Assembly: GCF_003012795.1 (NCBI RefSeq)
Contig: NZ_PXYH01000023.1
Span: forward strand, 1-64,000
Reading direction: 5' to 3'
Source: Zobellella taiwanensis
GTDB lineage: Bacteria > Pseudomonadota > Gammaproteobacteria > Enterobacterales > Aeromonadaceae
DNA length: 64,000 bases
The stretch's first letter is position 1, and every line of letters begins with the position of its first letter. Shown here in pieces: positions 30,844 to 38,918 of the stretch. A program made the position numbers and the translations under genes. Under the pieces are notes generated by a model. The model was given only the letters and a program-made list of their open reading frames with translations, did no database searches and had not been told where the DNA came from.

Positions 30844-32001
30844 ATGAAAATTGTCGTCGCTATTGATTCTTTCAAAGGAAGCATGTCTGCCGAGCAGGCA
30901 TGCAGTGCAGCCGCCAGGGGATTGCAAAAAGCCCTGCCCGACAGCAGTATTATTTGCATGCCAGTGGCCGATGGGGGAGAAGGATTAATAGCAACAGTGA
31001 AGAGTTGCCCCACCCTAAGCGAAGCACAGTTAACCTATGTCGATGTTACGGGTCCCTATCGCAGCAAGGTGAAGGCCGCCTACTTGCGTAATGGCAGGAT
31101 GGCGATAATTGAAATGGCGCAGTCATGCGGTCTTGAATTAACCCCCATCGATCAACGCGATGTCAGGCTCGCCACCAGCTATGGTCTTGGTGAACTGGTC
31201 ATGCATGCCTTGGAGTCGGGCTGCAATCACTTGATCATCGGGCTGGGTGGTAGTGCCACCAACGATGCAGGCATGGGCTTTGCCCAGGCACTGGGTGTCG
31301 ATTTTTACAATCGGGAAGGCGTCCTACTCCCCTCCCCCGCACGGGCCGCCGATATGCAGGAGGTATACAGTGTCGATATCAGTAAGCAGACCTCCCTGCT
31401 TAAGGATGTTGTCATCGAGATATGCTGTGATGTCAGCAATCCTCTGTTGGGGAGCTCGGGGGCAACCATGATTTATGGGGCACAAAAAGGAGCTACCGCA
31501 GACGTCCTTGATGAATTAGAAATGGCGATGGCCAAGTACGCCTCAACCGTAGAGGCCTGCGTCAACAAACAGGCGACCGACACTCCCGGTGCAGGCGCGG
31601 CGGGAGGTATGGGAGCAGCCTTGATATGGTTTACCGATGCGCTTCTTAAACCCGGGATCCAGGTCGTACTTGATCTCATTCAGATTGATGATGTGCTTAC
31701 TGGCAGTAATCTGGTGATCACCGGCGAAGGCAAGATCGATAAGCAAACCGCTTTTGGCAAGGTCCCGGTCGGTGTGGCTCAACGTGCGGCCACACAGGGA
31801 ATACCCGTAGTTGCCCTTGCCGGTACCCTCGATCTGCGGGATAACCGTCTGGAACTGCCAAATATCCATGCTATGAGTTCTATCATACAAAAACCCATGC
31901 AGCTGACCGAGGCGATGGCAGATGGAGAAGCTCTGATGGAGATGGCGGCAGAGCAACTCGGCCACACCCTCAGAGTGGGCCATCTTATTTATGCCAGATG
32001 A
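30844..32001 (+). CDS. glxK: glycerate 2-kinase
   Basis: GarK/GlxK-family kinase that phosphorylates D-glycerate to 2-phosphoglycerate for entry into glycolysis, 385 residues. Signatures are VVAIDSFKGSMSAEQA at the N terminus, PVADGGEG, GLGGSATNDAGMGFAQALG and TGEGKIDKQTAFGKVPVGVA. The ATG at 30844 is preferred over the one at 30829 because GAGGG precedes it at normal distance. It lies inside the acyl-CoA cluster on the same strand, which is unusual and is the main clue that the pathway yields glycerate. Confidence 0.9.
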   Translation: MKIVVAIDSFKGSMSAEQACSAAARGLQKALPDSSIICMPVADGGEGLIATVKSCPTLSEAQLTYVDVTGPYRSKVKAAYLRNGRMAIIEMAQSCGLELTPIDQRDVRLATSYGLGELVMHALESGCNHLIIGLGGSATNDAGMGFAQALGVDFYNREGVLLPSPARAADMQEVYSVDISKQTSLLKDVVIEICCDVSNPLLGSSGATMIYGAQKGATADVLDELEMAMAKYASTVEACVNKQATDTPGAGAAGGMGAALIWFTDALLKPGIQVVLDLIQIDDVLTGSNLVITGEGKIDKQTAFGKVPVGVAQRAATQGIPVVALAGTLDLRDNRLELPNIHAMSSIIQKPMQLTEAMADGEALMEMAAEQLGHTLRVGHLIYAR

Positions 32002-32025
32002 AAGTGCTATCAACAGGCTGTACTT

Positions 32026-33183
32026 ATGAAAATCAATACCGAATTGGCTAATGAAATCGCCAAAAGATCCATGGCCATTATTCATCACAATGTTAACGTT
32101 ATGGATAACAACGGCATTATCATCGCATCTGGCAACCACAAGCGGGTTGGTCTGAAACACGGTGCCGCCATTGAGAGCATCAAAAGAGGCGTACGGATCA
32201 CTATCAATGATGATGCGGATGCCGCCCGCTATGAAAATACGGAACCAGGTATTAATCATCCGATCATGATAGGAGATGAGGTTGCTGTTGTAATCGGCAT
32301 TAGTGGCAACCCGGTCATCATCGCCCGTTACTCAGAGCTGGCCATTCTCACAGCCGAACTGCTGTTAAAACAAGCACATGAGATAAATACTGCAAACTGG
32401 AAAAAAAGAGTAAATGACAGTTTAGTCAATGAATTTATTGAATTTGGAGACCACGAGAGAGGCTTGTCGGCACTTGATAAAATCAATGAAGTCAGCAATA
32501 TATTGCTTTCCGCTACCGTACCTATCATTATCAAAACAGACACTCGCACTCTGATGGTGGGAGAAGTCATCGACTCTTTACTGAGTAAGCTCTCCTCCAC
32601 GATTGACACAGACAGGATCATCCTGATAAATCATAATGAAGTACTGCTGCTTCCCCCTGCCGATGCCTCGATACCTACTATTATAGATAAAGCAGAACTG
32701 GCTATTTCAAGCCAATTAAGCAGTTTTAAGATCGGTGTGGGCATTAATGCCGATTCACCACTGGATATCAGAGAGTCGATCATCTTTTCTCGTTCAGTCA
32801 TCGATGTGGGAGTGAAAGTAGATAGTGCAAAGAGAATCTATCGATTTAATGATATGGCAGTCTTGTGTCTCTTGAAGGAACTTGAAACCAGCTATCTGGC
32901 AAGTTTTTTTAATAGAATCACCAATAACCTGACCGGGCACGCTCAGGGAGCACAGCTTATTGAAACCCTGGACCTATTTATCGAGAACAATGCAGAAATG
33001 GGTAAGACTGCTGCCCAGTTAGGCATTCACAGGAACACCCTTTCTTACCGTTTATCAAGCATCAAGAAAATCACCCAGCTCGACCCTTTACAATTTATGG
33101 ATCTTCTCCAACTGACCATCGCCATCCACTGCTACAGAAAAGAACACCCCAGACGGAACCTGTGGATCGAAAGCATCAGCTGA
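32026..33183 (+). CDS. cdaR: CdaR-type carbohydrate diacid/glycerate regulator
   Basis: Regulator of 385 residues with a diacid-recognition (Diacid_rec) N-terminal domain (MKINTELANEIAKRSM to about 130), a central GGDEF-like region and a C-terminal PucR-type helix-turn-helix (MGKTAAQLGIHRNTLSYRLSSIKKIT). Characterised CdaR proteins respond to D-glycerate, glucarate and galactarate and switch on gar/gud genes. It begins 24 bases after the glycerate kinase gene, so it probably senses glycerate or a related hydroxy acid and controls this island. Confidence 0.88.
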   Translation: MKINTELANEIAKRSMAIIHHNVNVMDNNGIIIASGNHKRVGLKHGAAIESIKRGVRITINDDADAARYENTEPGINHPIMIGDEVAVVIGISGNPVIIARYSELAILTAELLLKQAHEINTANWKKRVNDSLVNEFIEFGDHERGLSALDKINEVSNILLSATVPIIIKTDTRTLMVGEVIDSLLSKLSSTIDTDRIILINHNEVLLLPPADASIPTIIDKAELAISSQLSSFKIGVGINADSPLDIRESIIFSRSVIDVGVKVDSAKRIYRFNDMAVLCLLKELETSYLASFFNRITNNLTGHAQGAQLIETLDLFIENNAEMGKTAAQLGIHRNTLSYRLSSIKKITQLDPLQFMDLLQLTIAIHCYRKEHPRRNLWIESIS

Positions 33184-33565
33184 GCATGCCTGCTGCCAAA
33201 TGAGACTCACTCTTACAGCTGTCGGCTTCTTTCGACGCTCATAGCTGTCAAAATACACAACTGTCCTCATCATCGCCCGGAGTCACCTCCGGGTGAAGGA
33301 TTGCAACGCCGTTTTACTGGGTGGTATCCCTGTCGCCGGATTGCTCTGCCAGCCAGGTTGTTACATTTCGCCTTGTGTATTTGCACAAAGGTAGTTTTAT
33401 GTTTCAATTTTGTAACCGTGCACTTGTTCAAATTTTTAGTGACAGACTCTGTTAATATAAGTACCTGGCTTGGTAAACAACGAGCTATTTGAATGCGGAC
33501 CGGCTTGGAGAGAATTTAATGGCTAGTACTTTCAATCGAGCTTCGACAAAAAGGAATATTTGATT
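33184..33565. promoter_or_regulatory. region between cdaR and TRAP genes
   Basis: About 380 bases without a gene. A hairpin TCGCCCGGAG-TCAC-CTCCGGGTGA at 33273-33296 (one wobble pair, no T-run) may end the cdaR transcript. The following AT-rich part is the likely TRAP promoter region. The hexamers TTGTTC (33424) and TTAATA (33451) are spaced too far apart to call. Confidence 0.35.
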
Positions 33566-34531
33566 ATGAACAAGACAATTATCGCCTCTACCCTTCTCGC
33601 ACTAGTCTCCAGTTACTCCTATGCAGAAACGCTGAAACTGGGGCATGTATATGATGTTAACCATCCTTGGCACAAGAGTGCAGAAGAAGCTGCCCGCAGA
33701 GTTTCAGATAAGACTGAAGGTCGGGTAGAGATAAAGATCTTTCCATCTGGCTCACTTGGCTCAGAGCAAGAACTGCTTGAACAGGTTATTGTAGGCGGTG
33801 TAGATATTGTTGAAGTCGGTTCAGGACAGCTTGGTAATATTTTCAAGCCCATCATTATAACTGAAATGCCATATATATTCAGGGATAATGAACATTTAAT
33901 GCGTTTCTTCGAAAGTGAGTCTGCAGGTAAGATATTCGAAGACTTTCGCCAACAGTTTAATGCCCATATAGTAGGCTCCAGTACCTGGGGAGTTCGCCAT
34001 GTCATTGGCAATAAGCCAGTGACCAACCCTGATGACTTCAGCGATTTCAAGCTGCGCGTACCTGAACAGGCCATTACCGTAGCCTATGCCAAAGCCATGG
34101 GTAGTAACCCTACCCCTGTTCCTTACTCCGAAGCCTATTTAGCCATGAGACAGAATATGGTCGATGGCCTAGAAAACCCCCTCGGCTCGATCAAGGCCAT
34201 GAAATTCTATGAAGTTGGCAATAACCTAAGCCTGACTGGTCATGTAATTACTGCCGTTCATTATGTAATAAACGATAACTCTCTGCAATCGTTAAGCAGT
34301 CAAGATAAAGAAACTGTGCTAGATGTGTTTAAAAACATGGGTCGGTATACTGCAGACCTGGTTGAAAAGGATGATGAAAAAGCGATAGAATTTTTCAAGG
34401 AAAAAGGTGTTAATATTGTCAACGTAGATCGCGACGCCTTCCGTGAAAAAACAAAATTCATGTCCGACAATTACAAAGATAACTGGTCAGAATATGGGGA
34501 TCTCTATACCGAAATCGCCAAAATAAAATAA
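33566..34531 (+). CDS. dctP: TRAP transporter solute-binding protein
   Basis: Periplasmic DctP-family binding protein, 321 residues, with a signal peptide (MNKTIIASTLLALVSSYSYA). The mature part has the family pattern KIFPSGSLGSEQELLEQV, a DFKLRVPEQ region with the arginine that usually clamps a carboxylate, and GLENPLGSI. The ATG at 33566 with AAGGAA upstream is preferred over the TTG at 33560. Ligands of this family are mostly organic acids; sugar acids are common among close relatives, which suits the glycerate kinase and CdaR upstream. Confidence 0.9.
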   Translation: MNKTIIASTLLALVSSYSYAETLKLGHVYDVNHPWHKSAEEAARRVSDKTEGRVEIKIFPSGSLGSEQELLEQVIVGGVDIVEVGSGQLGNIFKPIIITEMPYIFRDNEHLMRFFESESAGKIFEDFRQQFNAHIVGSSTWGVRHVIGNKPVTNPDDFSDFKLRVPEQAITVAYAKAMGSNPTPVPYSEAYLAMRQNMVDGLENPLGSIKAMKFYEVGNNLSLTGHVITAVHYVINDNSLQSLSSQDKETVLDVFKNMGRYTADLVEKDDEKAIEFFKEKGVNIVNVDRDAFREKTKFMSDNYKDNWSEYGDLYTEIAKIK

Positions 34532-34568
34532 TTAAAAATTGTCAGAGAGACAATATACAGCTGGAAAA

Positions 34569-34593
34569 AGCCCCTCATCAATCTTGAGGGGCT
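34569..34593 (+). terminator. intercistronic hairpin between dctP and dctQ
   Basis: AGCCCCTCA-TCAATCT-TGAGGGGCT is a 9-bp stem without a T-run. A hairpin at this place typically protects the binding-protein mRNA and lowers expression of the membrane subunits. Confidence 0.6.
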
Positions 34594-34654
34594 ATGTTAT
34601 TCACCAGCCAACCATGGAGCTCTCCCAATATGTCAAACCAAGTCAGAGGGTGAT

Positions 34655-35125
34655 ATGATAAACATCTATAAAAAAATAGAAACGGCACTCCCTGCCATAA
34701 TATTTGCACTGATTTTCATAGTGATGATGATAAATATTGTCACCCGAGAGCTCTCTTCTCAAGCGCTTGATTGGCCAATTGAATTTAGCAGATATGCCTT
34801 GGTATGGCTGACATTCCTGGGTACTGTCTATCTATTCAGAACAGATCAGCATATCAAGGTGGATGCGTTCTGGAATTATCTATGCAAAAAACTCAACCCA
34901 AGGGTAATTGCTGCTCTTGAGCTGTTGAAGTTATCGATCATCATCTTTTTTGCAGGTTTTCTATCTTATTATGGTTATATCTTCTCAGATCGACTCAAAT
35001 TCTTTAGCAGCCCGTCGCTTAACATCAGTCAATCCTATCTGTACATGATTGTTCCTGTATCCGGTGTTTTAATAATATTGATTTCATTAATAAAAACATA
35101 CAACATATTTAAAAAGAGGGGCTGA
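34655..35125 (+). CDS. dctQ: TRAP transporter small membrane subunit
   Basis: DctQ-family protein, 156 residues, with four predicted membrane helices and the motif WPIEFSRYALVWLTFLG typical of the family. It sits in the inner membrane with DctM. AGAGGG precedes the ATG, and dctM follows after three bases. Confidence 0.9.
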   Translation: MINIYKKIETALPAIIFALIFIVMMINIVTRELSSQALDWPIEFSRYALVWLTFLGTVYLFRTDQHIKVDAFWNYLCKKLNPRVIAALELLKLSIIIFFAGFLSYYGYIFSDRLKFFSSPSLNISQSYLYMIVPVSGVLIILISLIKTYNIFKKRG

Positions 35126-35128
35126 GCG

Positions 35129-36406
35129 ATGTTAATATTAATAGGATTGCTCTTTCTGTTTATGCTGCTAGGTATACCGGTTGCATTTTCCATCGGCGCG
35201 GCCTCTGTTATTTACGTGTTCTTAGACCCGTCACTGTCAGAAACTACGGCGATACAGCGGATGGTTGCTGGTGTAAACTCATTTACCTTCTTGGCCATTC
35301 CATTTTTCATCTTTGCCGGTAATCTGATGAATAGCGGTGGTATCACACATAGGATCTTTGAGTTTGCTGCCGTATGCGTGGGCCATATCCGTGGCGGCCT
35401 AGCACATGTCAATGTGGCCTCCAGTGTTATTTTTGCTGGCATGTCCGGAGCCGCCGTCGCAGATGCCGGTGGTCTTGGGGCTTCAACCATCAAAGCCATG
35501 CGAGCTAAAGGATATGGTGAGCGGGTTTCAATTGGGGTAACAGCTGCCTCCTCTATTATTGGCCCAATCATCCCTCCCAGCATGGCGATTATTGTCTATG
35601 CCATAGCCTCATCCCAATCCATTGAACGCCTGTTCGCTGCAGGCATTGTTCCCGGCTTTCTGATGGCATTGTCATTAATGGTGATGATCTATCTATTCAG
35701 CGAGCGACTGAAATGTCCGGATGAAAAAAAGGCCAGCCGTAAAGCAATTTGGGTTGCCTTTGTACGTGCCCTTCCGTCTCTTATGGCGCCGGTGATCATC
35801 CTCGGTGGTATCTTTTCCGGTATATTTAGCCCGACTGAATCCGCAGCCATTGCCTGCAGCTACGCCATTATCTTGAGTGTTATTTACAAAGACTTCAGCT
35901 ATGCCTCGTTCAAGGCATCAGTCATGAGCTCAGTTGTGACATCCGTACAGGTACTTTTAATTGTGGCCTCAGCCAACCTGTTTGCCTGGATACTAACCAG
36001 CAAGGAAGTACCACAAACCATCTCTCAACTGATACTTTCAACCACAGAAAATTATTTGCTGATCCTATTAGCCCTCAATGTTTTGTTGCTACTGGTCGGC
36101 TTGTTCATGGAAACCGTGGCTGCGATCAACCTGCTGGTTCCTATTATTCTGCCGATCTTGACCATTGGTTTTGGCATGGACCCCATTCAACTGGGTATTA
36201 TTGTGGTCCTTAACCTGATCATCGGCACACTGACCCCGCCTTTTGGCACCGTCCTTTTCGTACTGAGCAGTGTCTCCAATACGCCAGTCGAAAAGGTCAC
36301 AAAGTATACGGCAACCTTCCTACCACCATTACTGCTGGTATTGCTCTTGGTAAATATATTTCCGGCGCTGACCCTCTGGCTTCCAGAGTTCTTCTTTGGA
36401 AAGTAG
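35129..36406 (+). CDS. dctM: TRAP transporter large membrane subunit
   Basis: DctM-family permease of 425 residues with about twelve membrane segments, which moves the substrate with sodium ions. Recognisable blocks are IPFFIFAGNLMNSGGIT, GMSGAAVADAGGLG, ASSIIGPIIPPSMAIIVYA and GTLTPPFGTVLFV. It ends 36 bases before the thiolase gene, so transporter and enzyme are probably co-transcribed. Confidence 0.92.
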   Translation: MLILIGLLFLFMLLGIPVAFSIGAASVIYVFLDPSLSETTAIQRMVAGVNSFTFLAIPFFIFAGNLMNSGGITHRIFEFAAVCVGHIRGGLAHVNVASSVIFAGMSGAAVADAGGLGASTIKAMRAKGYGERVSIGVTAASSIIGPIIPPSMAIIVYAIASSQSIERLFAAGIVPGFLMALSLMVMIYLFSERLKCPDEKKASRKAIWVAFVRALPSLMAPVIILGGIFSGIFSPTESAAIACSYAIILSVIYKDFSYASFKASVMSSVVTSVQVLLIVASANLFAWILTSKEVPQTISQLILSTTENYLLILLALNVLLLLVGLFMETVAAINLLVPIILPILTIGFGMDPIQLGIIVVLNLIIGTLTPPFGTVLFVLSSVSNTPVEKVTKYTATFLPPLLLVLLLVNIFPALTLWLPEFFFGK

Positions 36407-36442
36407 TTAACGAATCATTTATCACCGTTTTCAGGAGTAAAC

Positions 36443-37627
36443 ATGAAAAATAACGACGATATCGTCATTGTCAGTGGTGCCAGGACAGCGATTGGTACAC
36501 TGGGTGGCAGCCTTAAAGATGTACACCAGCATGATCTGGGTGCTATTACCATCCGTGAGGCCGTTTTGCGCGCCGGGATAGAACCGGCCATGGTCAATGA
36601 AGTGATAGTGGGCAATGTGGGACAGGTAGCCGAAAGTGGATTTATTGGCCGTATTTGCCAGCTGAGGGCTGGCTTACCCAAAGAAACCACCGCCTATTCC
36701 GTTAACAGACAATGCGGCTCCGGACTGCAGGCAGTGGCTGACGGCATGATGCAGATCCAGACTGGTCAGGCCGACATCGTAGTGGCCTGTGGTACAGAAA
36801 ACATGACCCAGTTGCCTTTCTATGTACGCAAAGGTCGTTACGGCTACAACATGGGCCACGGCACCCTCGAAGACGGGTTGATTTCCATCCTGACCTGGCC
36901 GGAAGGCCCCTACCACAACGGCATGACCGCCGAAAATGTGGCTGAACGGTTCGATATCAGCCGTGAGGAGATGGATGATTTTGCCGTATCCAGCCAGCTC
37001 AAAGCGGCACAAGCAATAGAGAGCGGCTTGTTCAAAGACGAAATTATACCGGTAGAAATTAAGACTGGCCGTAAGGAAACCAGGTTGTTCGAAACGGATG
37101 AGCATCCCAGGGCCGTTGATCGTGAAAAACTCGCCAGCCTGCGTCCGGTATTCAAGGAAGGCGGCAGTGTGACGGCAGCCAACGCCTCCGGCATCAATGA
37201 CGGCGCAGCCGCCGTGGTGCTGATGAAGCGCGCCAAGGCTCTGGAACTTGGCCTGACACCTCGCCTGACCATCCGAGGCTGGTCGGTAGCCGGTTGTGAA
37301 GCCGAAATCATGGGATTTGGTCCCGCACCTGCGACCAAAAAGCTGCTTAAGAAATTCAACCTAGAAGCCAATCAAGTTGATCTTTATGAAATCAACGAAG
37401 CTTTCGCCGCTCAAGCGCTGGCGGTCATGAAAGATCTACAGCTCGATGAACAGCGGGTGAACGTCAATGGTGGCGCAATCGCTCTTGGCCATCCAGTGGG
37501 GGCAACGGGCACTATTCTTACAGTCAAGCTGATGTATGAGATGGAGCGTAGAAACGCCAATACCGGCATCATCACCATGTGTATCGGCGGAGGCCAGGGA
37601 ATTTCCATGCTATTTGAACGCGAGTAA
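36443..37627 (+). CDS. thiolase (acetyl-CoA C-acyltransferase)
   Basis: Thiolase of 394 residues with the nucleophile cysteine in NRQCGSGLQA (about 90), NEAFAAQALAV, the histidine in GGAIALGHPVGATG and the second cysteine in MCIGGGQG. Degradative and biosynthetic thiolases look alike; it differs clearly from the PcaF thiolase elsewhere in the window. By position it would cleave the 3-oxoacyl-CoA made by the SDR, releasing acetyl-CoA and a shortened acyl-CoA. It has CAGGAG upstream and is the last gene of the island, before a strong terminator. Its base composition is closer to the backbone than that of the TRAP genes. Confidence 0.9.
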   Translation: MKNNDDIVIVSGARTAIGTLGGSLKDVHQHDLGAITIREAVLRAGIEPAMVNEVIVGNVGQVAESGFIGRICQLRAGLPKETTAYSVNRQCGSGLQAVADGMMQIQTGQADIVVACGTENMTQLPFYVRKGRYGYNMGHGTLEDGLISILTWPEGPYHNGMTAENVAERFDISREEMDDFAVSSQLKAAQAIESGLFKDEIIPVEIKTGRKETRLFETDEHPRAVDREKLASLRPVFKEGGSVTAANASGINDGAAAVVLMKRAKALELGLTPRLTIRGWSVAGCEAEIMGFGPAPATKKLLKKFNLEANQVDLYEINEAFAAQALAVMKDLQLDEQRVNVNGGAIALGHPVGATGTILTVKLMYEMERRNANTGIITMCIGGGQGISMLFERE

Positions 37628-37692
37628 GAGTTTTCACCTGGGTTTGCTGGCCTACATGGCCAGCTTTTTTGAACACCTAACTGCAAACGTTA

Positions 37693-37729
37693 CTGAAAGG
37701 GCCTGTAATCACAGGCCCTTTCAGTTTTT
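37693..37729 (+). terminator. terminator after the thiolase
   Basis: CTGAAAGGGCCTGT-AATC-ACAGGCCCTTTCAG is a perfect 14-bp hairpin followed by TTTTT. It closely resembles the rnb terminator at 26217-26247. Confidence 0.9.
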
Positions 37730-37833
37730 GAGCAAAAGGCTGGCAAATTTCAGAAATACCAGCCGCACCTCAGCCCATCAACTCCAGCAGCAGCGACATA
37801 CCAGGCCAGCCACTGTTGCTCTCCGGTCATTCA

Positions 37834-38829
37834 TCAGCCCTTATCCCCGGCCGGCTCCTTGAGCAGGATAAAATGCTCGATTAACCGGATCATCAGGGCT
37901 TTCTGATCCGGCAGGCTTTCCGCTACCAGCAGCGCCAGGGCCACCAGGGTGTTGTCGTTAATCAGTTGCTCCACCGGCCGGGCCAACAATGCCGCATTAC
38001 GGCGCAGGTACCACAAAAAGAGGAAGGAACCGCAGCGCTTGTTGCCGTCTGCCAGGGGATGATTCTTGATCACAAAGTACAACAAATGGGCGCCCCGGCT
38101 GGCCACGTTGGGATAGAACAGCTCATCGCCAAAGCCCTGCTCTATGGTGGCCAGCGCCGAGGCCAGGCCATCACCCCGCACCCTGCCAAACAGCTCGGTC
38201 GCCTCGCCCTTGGCGATCAGGGTCTGCTTGAGTTCGCCGATGGCGGCCAAGGCTTCGTCCAGCTCCAGCGGGCTCATATCCGGTTGTTTGATACCGATTT
38301 CCGCCAGTTGCTGCTCGTCGTAGCCCTGCAGCAGGCTCCAGGAGCGGGCATAGTCGCTGATCACGCCCGCCACCGCGGCCCCCTCCGGTGATACCAGCCC
38401 CTGATTGCTCAGGGTGCGGCTGAGCAAATTCATCGCCTGCTCGAACTCGATGCCCCGCTCCGCCAGGCGGCGCCGGTTAAGGGTGTAGCCCTGAACCAAG
38501 TGGTCTTTCAGCACCTGGGTAGCCCACTGGCGGAACTGGACGCCGCGCTGGGACTTTACCCGGTAGCCCACAGATATGATGACATCCAGTGAGTAACGAG
38601 AGACCGGCTTGTCTGAGCCAGCAATATGCATTTTTTGCATATTGCTTTCCTCGGGCAGCTCGCCCTCCTTGAACACATTGCGAATGTGGCGGGAAATCAC
38701 TGACTGATCGCGGCCAAACAGCTCGCACATCTGCGCCTGATTCAGCCACACCGTCTCCTGCTCCAGCGCCACTTCCAGTTGCGCTTGCCCGTCGGCACTG
38801 GTGAAAATCTGGATCTGTTGGTTTGGCAT
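37834..38829 (-). CDS. RhuM-Fic family protein
   Basis: A 331-residue protein with an N-terminal RhuM-type domain (about 25-130: VWLNQAQMCELFGRDQSVI, then HIRNVFKEGEL, YSLDVIISVGYRV and RGVQFRQWA) and a C-terminal Fic/DOC domain with HPLADGNKRCGSF, close to the HPFxDGNKRxG consensus for AMP transfer. The ATG at 38829 begins the RhuM homology; an open extension to 38901 is dropped. Fic proteins modify target proteins with AMP or other phosphates. No antitoxin-sized partner is visible on either side. RhuM-Fic proteins are common on accessory DNA. Confidence 0.85.
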   Translation of the reverse strand: MPNQQIQIFTSADGQAQLEVALEQETVWLNQAQMCELFGRDQSVISRHIRNVFKEGELPEESNMQKMHIAGSDKPVSRYSLDVIISVGYRVKSQRGVQFRQWATQVLKDHLVQGYTLNRRRLAERGIEFEQAMNLLSRTLSNQGLVSPEGAAVAGVISDYARSWSLLQGYDEQQLAEIGIKQPDMSPLELDEALAAIGELKQTLIAKGEATELFGRVRGDGLASALATIEQGFGDELFYPNVASRGAHLLYFVIKNHPLADGNKRCGSFLFLWYLRRNAALLARPVEQLINDNTLVALALLVAESLPDQKALMIRLIEHFILLKEPAGDKG

Positions 38830-38918
38830 CGTCTTGTTCGTTCCTTGGCCGGCATCCGGTTGGTTTAGCCTCAGTAACAATGCTTTGCCGACGGGTGTCA
38901 ACCGATAAACAACATCTA

